A stretch of DNA of 64,000 nucleotides from Liolophura sinensis. Its lineage: Eukaryota > Mollusca > Polyplacophora > Chitonida > Chitonidae. The first letter of the stretch is position 1. Each line of letters begins with the position of its first letter. Shown here one piece after another: positions 55,031 through 64,000 of the stretch. The notes below the pieces were generated by a model, which did not search any database, was not told the origin of the DNA, and saw only the letters and a list, made by a program, of their open reading frames with translations. Made by a program: the position numbers and the translations under genes. The stretch covers positions 310,001 to 374,000 of the forward strand of contig NW_027017958.1 of assembly GCF_032854445.1 (NCBI RefSeq), read 5' to 3'.

Positions 55031-56322
55031 TTAATAGCGTGTTCAGTTACAAAATGAACATTGAAACCATTATAAGAGAATGTTCAGTGCCAAGATAAAC
55101 ATTGCAATCATTATAATAGCATATTCAGTTACAAGATGAACATTATAATAACCTAATACTGTGTTCAGTTACAAAATGAACATTAAAATTGTGATAATAG
55201 CACGTTCAGTGACAAGGTGAACATTTAAATCATTTTAATAGCATGCTCAGTTACAAGGTGAACATTGTAATCATTATAATAGCGTCAACTGTTACAAAAT
55301 CATCATTGTAATCAATATAATAGCATGCCTAGTTACAAAATGAATATTGCAATTATTATATTAGCATATTTCATTACAAGATGAACATTGTAATCATTAT
55401 TATAGCATATGTAGTTATAAGATGAGCATTGTAATCAGTATAAAAGCATGTTCTGTTGCAAAATGAACATTGTAATCATTATTTTAGCATGTTCAGTTAC
55501 AAGATGAACATTGTAATCATAATAACAGCATGGTCAGTTACAAGATGAACACTGTAATCATTGTAATAGCATGCTCAGTTACAAGATGAACATTGTAATC
55601 AGTATTATAGCATATTCGGTTACAGGATGAACATTGCAATAACCTAATACCGTGTTCAGTTACAAAATGAACATTAAAACTATTATAATATCACTTTCAG
55701 TGACATGGTGAACATTGTAATCATTATAATAGCATGTTCAGTTACGAGGTGATTATTGTAATTACTAGAATAGCACGTTCAGTTACAAGACACCCTTTGT
55801 AATTATTATAATAGCATCTTCAGTTACAAGATAAACATTGTAATCATTATATTAGCACGATTAGTTGAAACGTGAGGATTGTAATTGATATAATAGCATG
55901 TTCAGTTACAAGATAAATATTTTAGTTATTGTAATGGCATGTTCATTTACAAGGTGAACATTGTAATCATTATAATAACATGTTTACTTACAAGATGATC
56001 ATTGTAATCATCATATTAGGACGTTCAGTTACAAGATGAACATTGTAATTATTATAAAAGCATGTTCACTTACTAAATGAACATTGTAATTATTATAATA
56101 TCATGCTTAGTTACAAGATGAACATTGTTATCAGTATAATAGCATGTTCAGTAACAACATAAACATTGTAATCATTATAATAGCATGCTCAATTACAAGA
56201 TGAACATTGTAATCAGTATAATAGCATGCTCAGTTACAAAATTAACAATGTAATCATTATACTAGTATGCTCAGTTACAAGATGAACATTGTAATCATTA
56301 TAATAACATGTTCAGTTACCAG
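49488..56322 (+). repeat. HOR unit U7, canonical 6,835 bp
   Basis: A full canonical HOR that looks like a mosaic. Its first part shares variants with U5 at an offset of 21,080 bp, for example ATCAACATAATAG at 50685 and GACGAACAC at 51492. Its later part shares rare variants with U0 at an offset of 51,695 bp: CACTTAAAAG near 53694, AAAATCATCATC near 53970, CATTTTAATAGC near 55231 and CACGATTAG near 55856. A private change is GCAGATGTAG near 52457. Confidence 0.94.
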
Positions 56323-56353
56323 AGAGAACGACGTTAAGACCCAAGCACTCACT
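56323..56353 (+). other. Once-per-HOR marker core, U8
   Basis: Identical core, one canonical period (6,835 bp) after the U7 core and 51,695 bp after the U1 core. Confidence 0.9.
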
Positions 56354-59300
56354 CAGTTACCAGATGAACATTGTAATCATTATATTAGGATGTTCAGTTA
56401 CAAGATGAACATTGTAATCAATATAATAGCATATTCAGTTACAAAGTGAACATTGTAATCGACATAATAGCATGTTTAGTTACAAAATGAACATTGTAAT
56501 CATTATACTAGTATGCCCAGTTACAAGATGAACATTGTTATCAGTATAATGGCATGTTCAGTTACAACATGAACATTGTAATCATTATAATAGCATGTTC
56601 AGTTACAAGATGAACATTGTAATCAGTATAATAGCATGCTCAGTTACAAAATTAATATTGTAATCATTATAATAGCGTCAACGGTTACAAAATCATCATT
56701 GTAATCAATATAATAGCATGCTCAGTTACAAAATTAATATTGCAGTTACTATATTAGCATATTTCATTACAAGATGAACATTGTAATCAGTATTATAGCA
56801 TATGTAGTTACAAGATGAACATTGTAATCATTATAAAAACATCATCAGTGACAAGGTGAACATTGTAATCAGTATAAAAGCATTGTCAGTTGCAAAATGG
56901 ACATTGTAATCATTACATTAGCATATTAACTTACAAGATGAATATTGTAATCATTATAATAACATCATCAGTTACAAACAAACATTGTATTCATTATATT
57001 AGCACGTTCAATTACAAGATGAACATTGTAATCATTATAAAAGCATGTTCAGTTACAAGGTGAACATTGTATTCATTATAAAAACATGCTCAGTTACTAG
57101 ATGAACATTTAAATCATTATAATAGCATGTTCAGTTACAAGGTGGACATTTTAATCAGTATAAAAGCATGCTCAGTTGCAAAATGGACATTGTAATCATT
57201 ACATTAGCATATTCAGTTACAAGATGAATATTGTAACATTATAATAACATCATCAGTTACAAAATGAACATTGTATTCATTATATTAGCACGTTCAATTA
57301 CAAGATGAACATTGTAATCATTATAATATCATGCTCAGTTGCAAGATGAAGATTGTAATCGACATAATAGCATGTTCAGTTACAAGATGAACATTGTAAT
57401 CATTGTAATAGCATGTTCAGTTACAAAGTGAACATTGTAATCGACATAATAGCATGTTTAGTTACAAGATGAACATTGTAATCATTGTAATAGCATGTTC
57501 AGTTACAAAGTGAACATTGTAATCGACATAATAGCATGTTCAGTTACAAGATGAACATTGTAATCATTATAAAAACATCATCAGTTGCAAGGTGAACATT
57601 GTAATTAGAATACAAGCATGCTCAGTTGCAAAATGGACATTGTAATCATTACAATAGCATATTTAGGTACAAGATGAACATTGTAATCATTATAATAATG
57701 TGCTCAGTTACAAGGTGAACATTGTAATCATTACAATAGGGTGCTCAGTTACAATATGAACATTGTAATCATTATAATAGCATGTTCAGTTACAGGATGA
57801 ACATTGTAATAATTTAATAGCGTGTTCAGTTACAAAATGAACATTGAAACCATTATAAGAGAATGTTCAGTGCCAAGATAAACATTGCAATCATTATAAT
57901 AGCATATTCAGTTACAAGATGAACATTATAATAACCTAATACTGTGTTCAGTTACAAAATGAACATTAAAATTGTTATAATAGCACGTTCAGTGACAAGG
58001 TGAACATTTAAATCATTATAATAGCATGCTCAGTTACAAGGTGAACATTGTAATCATTATAATAGCGTCAACTGTTACAAAATCATCATTATAATCAATA
58101 TAATAGCATGCCTAGTTGCAAAATGAATATTGCAATCATTATATTAGCATATTTCATTACAAGATGAACATTGTAATCATTATTATAGCATATGTAGTTA
58201 TAAGATGAGCATTGTAATCAGTATAAAAGCATGTTCTGTTGCAAAATGAACATTGTAATCATTATTTTAGCATGTTCAGTTACAAGATGAACATTGTAAT
58301 CATAATAACAGCATGGTCAGTTACAAGATGAACACTGTAATCATTGTAATAGCATGTTCAGTTACTAGATTACCATTGTAATAATTTAATAGCGTGTTCA
58401 GTTACAAAATGAACATTGAAATCATTATAATAGAATGTTCATTGGCAAGATGAACATTGTAATCATTATAATAGCATATTCAGTTACAAGATGAACATTA
58501 TAATAACCTAATACCGTGTTCATTTACAAAATGAACATTAAAATTATAAAAATAGCACGTTCAGTGACAAAATGATCATTAAAATTATTATAATAGCATG
58601 CTCAGTTACAAGGTGAACATTGTAATCATTATAATAGCGTCAACGGTTACAAGATGAACATTGTAAAAGTTAAAATAGCGTGTTCAGATACAAAATGAAC
58701 ATTGAAATCATTATAATAGAATGTTCAGTGGCAAGATAAACATTGTAATCATTATAATAGCATATTCAGTTACAAGATGAACATTATAATAACCTAATAC
58801 CGTGTTCATTTACAAAATGAACATTGAAATTATTAAAATAGCACGTTCAGTGACAAAATGATCATTAAAATTATTATAATAGCATGCTCAGTTACAAGGT
58901 GAACATTGTAATCATTATAATAGCGTCAACGGTTACAAGATGAACATTGTAAAAGTTAAAATAGCATGTTCAGTTACGAAGTGAACATTATAATCATTAT
59001 AATAGCATGCTCAGTTGCAAGATAAACATTGTAATCATTATAATATCATTTTCAGTTACAAGATGAAAATTGTAATCGACATAATAGCATGTTTAGTTGC
59101 ATGATGAACATTGTAATCATTGTAATAGCATGTTCAGTTACAAAGTAAACATTGTAATCATTATAATAGCCTTAACGGTTACAAAATCATCATTGTAATC
59201 AATATAATAGCATGCACAGTTACAAAATGAATATTGCAATCATTATATTAGCATATTTCATAACAAGATGAACATTGTAATCATTATTATAGCATATGTA

Positions 59301-62300
59301 GTTACAAGATGAACACTGTAATCATTATAAAAACATCATCAGTTACAAGGTGGACATTGTAATCAGTGTAAAACCATGCTCAGTTGCAAAATGGACATTG
59401 TAATCATTACATTAGCATGTTCAGTTACAAGATGAACATTGTAATCATTATAATATCATGCTCAGTTGCAAGATGAAGATTGTAATCGAGATAATAGCAT
59501 GTTCAGTTACAAGATGAACATTGTAATCATTGTAATAGCATGTTCAGTTACAAAGTGAACATTGTAATTAGTATACAAGCATGCTCAGTTGCAAAATGGA
59601 CATTGTAATCATTACAATAGCATATTCAGTTACAAGATGAACATTGTAATCATTATAATAATGTGCTCCGTTACAAGGTGAACATTGGAATCATTACAAT
59701 AGCGTGCTCAGTTACAAGATGATCATTGTAATCATTAAAAAAACATGCCCAGTTACAAGATGAACATTGTAAAAGGTATAATATCATGTTCAGTTACGAA
59801 GTGAACATTGTAATCATTACAAAAGCATGCTCAGTTGCATGATAAACATTGTAATCATTAAAATATCATTTTCAGTTAAAAGATGAAGATTGTAATCGAC
59901 ATAATAGCATGTTCAGTTACAAGATAAACATTGTAATCATTGTAATAGCATGTTCAGTTACAAAGTAAACATTGTAATTATTATATTAGCGTCAACTGTT
60001 ACAAAATCATCATTGTAATCAATATAATAGTATGCTCAGTTACAAAATGAATATTGCAATTATTATATTAGCATATTTCATTACAAGATGAACATTGTAA
60101 TCATTATTATAGCATATGTAGTTACAAGATAAACATTGTAATCATTTTAAAAACATCATCAGTTACAAGGTGAACATTGTAATCAGTATAAAAGCATACT
60201 CAGTTGCAAAATGGACATTGTAATCATTATAATCATATTCACTTACAAGATGAATATTGTAATCATTATAATAACATCATCAGTTACAAAATAAACATTG
60301 TATTCATTATATTAGCACGTTCAATTACAAGATGAACATTGTAATCATTATAAACAGCATGTTCAGTTGCAAGGTGAACATTGTAATCATTATAAAAACA
60401 TGCTCAGTTACAAGATGAACATTGTAATCATTATAATAGCATGTTCAGTTACAAGGTGGACATTGTAATCAGTATAAAAGCATGCTCAGTTGCAAAATGG
60501 ACATTGTAATCATTACATTAGCATATTCACTTACAAGATGAACATTGTAATTATTATAATAACATCATCAGTTACAAAATGAACATTGTATTCATTATAT
60601 TAGCACGTTAAACTACAAGATGAACATTGTAATCATTATAATATCATGCTCAGTTTCAAGATGAAGATTGTAATCGACATAATAGCATGTTCAGTTACAA
60701 GATGAACATTGTAATCATTGTAATAGCATGTTCAGTTACAAAGTGAACATTGTAATCCTTATAATTGCATGTTCAGTTACAAGATGAACATTGTAATCAT
60801 TATAAAAACATCATCAGTTGCAAGGTGAACATTGTTATCAGTATACAATCATGCTCAGTTGCAAAATGGACAGTGTAATCATTACAATAGCATAGTCAGT
60901 TACATGATGAACATTGTAATCATTATAATAATGTGCTCAGTTACAAGGTGAACATTGTAATCATTACAAAAGAGTGCTCAGTTACAAGATGAACATTGTA
61001 ATCATTATAAAAACATCATCAGTTACAAGGTGAACATTGTAATCAGTATAAAAGCATGCTCAGTTGCAAAATGGACATTGTAATCATTACATTAGCATAT
61101 TCACTTACAAGATGAATATTGTAATCATTATAATAACATCATCAGTTACAAAATAAACATTGTATTCATTATATTAGCACGTTCAATTACAAGATGAACA
61201 TTGTAATCATTATAAAAGCATGTTTAGTTGCAAGGTGAACATTGTAATCATTATAAAAACATGCTCAGTTACAAGATTAACATTGAAGTCATTATAATAG
61301 CATGTTCAGTTACAAGGTGGACATTGTAATCAGTATAAAAGCATGCTCAGTTGGAGAATGGACATTATAATTATTACATTAGCATATTCAGTTACAAGAT
61401 GAATATTGTAATCATTATAATAACATCATCAGTTACAAAATGAACATTGTATTCATTATATTAGCACGTTCAATTACAAGATGATCATTGTAATCATTAT
61501 AATATCATGCTCAGTTGCAAGATGAATATTGTAATCGACATAATAGCATGTTCAGTTACAAGATGAACATTGTAATCATTGTAATAGCATGTTCAGTTAC
61601 AAAGTGAACATTGTAATCCTTATAATTGCATGTTCAGTTACCAGATGAACATTGTAATCATTATAAAAACATCATCAGTTGCAAGGTGAACATTGTAATC
61701 AGTATACAAGCATGCTCAGTTGCAAAATGGACATTGTAATCATTACAATAGCATATTCAGGTACAAGATGATGTTGTAATCATTATAATAATGTGCTCAG
61801 TTACAAGGTGAACATTGTAATCATTACAATATCGTGCTCAGTTACAATATGAACATTGTAATAATTTAATAGCGTGTTCAGTTACAAAATGAACATTGAA
61901 ACCATTATAAGAGAATGTTCAGTGCCAAGATAAACATTGCAATCATTATAATAGCATATTCAGTTACAAGATGAACATTATAATAACCTAATACTGTGTT
62001 CAGTTACAAAATGAACATTAAAATTGTGATAATAGCACGTTCAGTGACAAGGTGAACATTTAAATCATTATAATAGCATGCTCAGTTACAAGGTGAACAT
62101 TGTAATCATTATAATAGCGTCAACTGTTTCAAAATCATCAATGTAATCAATATAATAGCATGCCTAGTTACAAAATGAATATTGCAATTATTATATTAGC
62201 ATATTTCATTACAAGATGAACATTGTAATCATTATTATAGCATATGTAGTTATAAGATGAGCATTGTAATCAGTATAAAAGCATGTTCTGTTGCAAAATG

Positions 62301-63157
62301 AACATTGTAATCATTATTTTAGCATGTTCAGTTACAAGATGAACATTGTAATCATAATAACAGCATGGTCAGTTACAAGATGAACACTGTAATCATTGTA
62401 ATAGCATGCTCAGTTACAAGATGAACATTGTAATCAGTATTATAGCATATTCGGTTACAGGATGAACATTGCAATAACCTAATACCGTGTTCAGTTACAA
62501 AATGAACATTAAAACTATTATAATATCACTTTCAGTGACATGGTGAACACTGTAATCATTATAATAGCATGTTCAGTTACGAGGTGAGTATTGTAATTAC
62601 TAGAATAGCACGTTCAGTTACAAGACACCCTTTGTAATTATTATAATAGCATCTTCAGTTACAAGATAAACATTGTAATCATTATATTAGCACGTTTAGT
62701 TGAAACGTGAGGATTGTAATTGATATAATAGCATGTTCAGTTACAAGATAAATATTTTAGTTATTGTAATGGCATGTTCATTTACAAGGTGAACATTGTA
62801 ATCATTATAATAACATGTTTACTTACAAGATGATCATTGTAATCATCATATTAGGACGTTCAGTTACAAGATGAACATTGTAATTATTATAAAAGCATGT
62901 TCACTTACTAAATGAACATTGTAATTCTTATAATATCATGCTTAGTTACAAGATGAACATTGTTATCAGTATAATAGCATGTTCAGTAACAACATAAACA
63001 TTGTAATCATTATAATAGCATGCTCAATTACAAGATGAACATTGTAATCAGTATATTAGCATGCTCAGTTACAAAATTAACAATGTAATCATTATACTAG
63101 TATGCTCAGTTACAAGATGAACATTGTAATCATTATAATAACATGTTCAGTTACCAG
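56323..63157 (+). repeat. HOR unit U8, canonical 6,835 bp
   Basis: A full canonical HOR that pairs with U1 through shared rare variants: TGTATTCATTATAAAAAC near 57067, AGCATAGTCAG near 60890, AAAGAGTGCTC near 60967 and the CAATGTAATC change near 62137. It lacks U1's extra 286-bp block. Private changes include CAATCATGCTC near 60847 and GTAATTCTTATAA near 62922. Confidence 0.95.
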
Positions 63158-63188
63158 AGAGAACGACGTTAAGACCCAAGCACTCACT
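63158..63188 (+). other. Once-per-HOR marker core, U9
   Basis: Identical core, one canonical period after the U8 core. It is the last marker in the window. Confidence 0.9.
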
Positions 63189-64000
63189 CAGTTACCAGAT
63201 GAACATTGTAATCATTATATTAGGATGTTCAGTTACAAGATGAACATTGTAATCAATATAATAGCATATTCAGTTACAAAGTGAACATTGTAATCGACAT
63301 AATAGCATGTTTAGTTACAAAATGAACATTGTAATCATTATACTAGTATGCCCAGTTACAAGATGAACATTGTTATCAGTATAATGGCATGTTCAGTTAC
63401 AACATGAACATTGTAATCATTATAATAGCATGTTCAGTTACAAGATGAACATTGTAATCAGTATAATAGCATGCTCAGTTACAAAATTAATATTGTAATC
63501 ATTATAATAGCGTCAACGGTTACAAAATCATCATTGTAATCAATATAATAGCATGCTCAGTTACAAAATTAATATTGCAGTTACTATATTAGCATATTTC
63601 ATTACAAGATGAACATTGTAATCAGTATTATAGCATATGTAGTTACAAGATGAACATTGTAATCATTATAAAAACATCATCAGTGACAAGGTGAACATTG
63701 TAATCAGTATAAAAGCATTGTCAGTTGCAAAATGGACATTGTAATCATTACATTAGCATATTAACTTACAAGATGAATATTGTAATCATTATAATAACAT
63801 CATCAGTTACAAACAAACATTGTATTCATTATATTAGCACGTTCAATTACAAGATGAACATTGTAATCATTATAAAAGCATGTTCAGTTACAAGGTGAAC
63901 ATTGTAATCATTATAAAAACATGCTCAGTTACTAGATGAACATTTAAATCATTATAATAGCATGTTCAGTTACAAGGTGGACATTTTAATCAGTATAAAA
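63158..64000 (+). repeat. HOR unit U9, 5'-part (right end outside window)
   Basis: The first 843 bp of another HOR copy, starting at the marker core, in canonical order to the window end. It aligns with 11749-12591 at an offset of 51,409 bp. The array continues past the window. Confidence 0.93.

Larger units (their letters stand above)
1..64000 (+). repeat. 41-bp AT-rich satellite array filling the whole window
   Basis: Head-to-tail monomers of 41 bp run from the first base to the last, all in the same orientation. A consensus copy is 1875-1915, beginning CAGTTACAAGATGAACATTG and ending in ATAGCATGTT; it holds 11 G/C in 41. Variation falls at recurrent sites: AAGATG / AAGGTG / AAAATGG in the middle, ATCATTATAAT / ATCAGTATAAA / ATCGACATAAT in the AT-rich part, and GCATGTT / GCATGCT / GCACGTT / ATCATC at the end. 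Most monomers keep length, with scattered 1-bp indels. No stretch over 300 bases departs from this pattern, so there is no unique DNA to search for genes. This is seen directly. That it is eukaryotic heterochromatic satellite is inference from size, composition and hierarchy. Confidence 0.99.
51930..64000 (+). repeat. Segmental copy of about 235-12591 (offset 51,695 then 51,409 bp)
   Basis: The last 12 kb of the window follows the first 12.6 kb, including rare variants listed under U0, U1, U7 and U8. The offset drops by 286 bp at U1's extra block. Visible differences are few and mostly single bases. The two regular regions flanking the rearranged middle are thus close relatives. Confidence 0.85.

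Noticed and set aside
4572-63284. Nine 60-codon plus-strand open frames over the marker monomer (4572, 11693, 18528, 26100, 28352, 38340, 49432, 56267, 63102) as possible small genes
   Set aside because: They are by-products of the repeat. A consensus monomer frame starting at ATG of GCATGTTCAG stops after 19 codons at the TGA in AAGATGAAC of the next monomer; the marker core replaces that TGA by GAG and so lengthens the frame. There is no ribosome-binding or promoter context, no domain, and copy number simply follows the HOR.
1-64000. CRISPR array
   Set aside because: The period is regular, but there are no unique spacers between conserved repeats; the whole 41 bp is repeat, and no cas genes are present.
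1-64000. CENP-B box in the monomer
   Set aside because: I see no match to the essential TTCG....A..CGGG bases in the consensus monomer or in the marker core.
1-64000. Iteron-type replication origin of a plasmid or phage
   Set aside because: Iterons are short clusters next to a replication gene; here 64 kb holds repeats alone, with nested HOR order and no rep gene or partition gene.
1-64000. tRNA, rRNA or other structured RNA genes
   Set aside because: The monomer hairpins are 6-7 bp dyads repeated throughout; nothing resembles a cloverleaf or rRNA core, and no segment outside the satellite exists to hold one.
1-64000. The array as an assembly artefact of collapsed or looped repeats
   Set aside because: Units differ by private single-base changes, and duplications have ordered mutations, which a simple assembly loop would not create. 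Errors at single junctions (about 22187, 34127, 44523, 47428) cannot be excluded without read data.

Overview
The whole 64-kb window is one tandem-repeat array. I see no protein-coding gene, RNA gene, transposon, CRISPR array or prokaryotic regulatory feature on either strand. The unit is an AT-rich (about 27% GC) monomer of 41 bp; a consensus copy can be read at 1875-1915. Monomers lie head to tail in one orientation from the first base to the last, so both array ends are outside the window. Satellite DNA of this size and order points to eukaryotic heterochromatin (centromeric, pericentromeric or subtelomeric). The sequence alone does not let me name the species.

The monomers form a higher-order repeat (HOR) of 6,835 bp, which is 167 monomers less 12 bp. 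Each HOR carries one highly diverged monomer with a 31-bp non-satellite core that keeps the 41-bp phase exactly. I used this core as the unit marker; it occurs at 4628, 11749, 18584, 26156, 28408, 38396, 49488, 56323 and 63158. The spacings are 7,121, 6,835, 7,572, 2,252, 9,988, 11,092, 6,835 and 6,835 bp. Every non-canonical spacing can be accounted for, to the base, by specific duplications and deletions: +286 in U1; +2,046 and -1,309 in U3; +287 and -4,870 in U4; +2,376, +2x368 and +41 in U5; and +2,784, +491 and +982 in U6.

Layout: 1-18.6 kb is regular HOR array (U0-U2). From 18.6 to 49.5 kb (U3-U6) it is rearranged, with tandem duplications, loop-backs, triplicated 368-bp blocks and a set of divergent monomers found nowhere else. 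From 49.5 to 64 kb (U7-U9) it is regular again and is a near copy of the first 12.6 kb, at an offset of 51,695 and then 51,409 bp. A second long duplication, offset 21,080 bp, links about 26.3-33.9 kb with 47.4-55.0 kb. The HOR is itself nested, with 7-monomer, 9-monomer and 20-21-monomer sub-blocks and two diverged copies of a roughly 1.4-kb block.

The features of most interest are the invariant once-per-HOR marker monomer, two overlapping and mutually exclusive dyads in the consensus monomer, a set of copy-specific CpG/TpG/CpA differences that suggests cytosine methylation, and a complete readable record of unequal exchange at several length scales.
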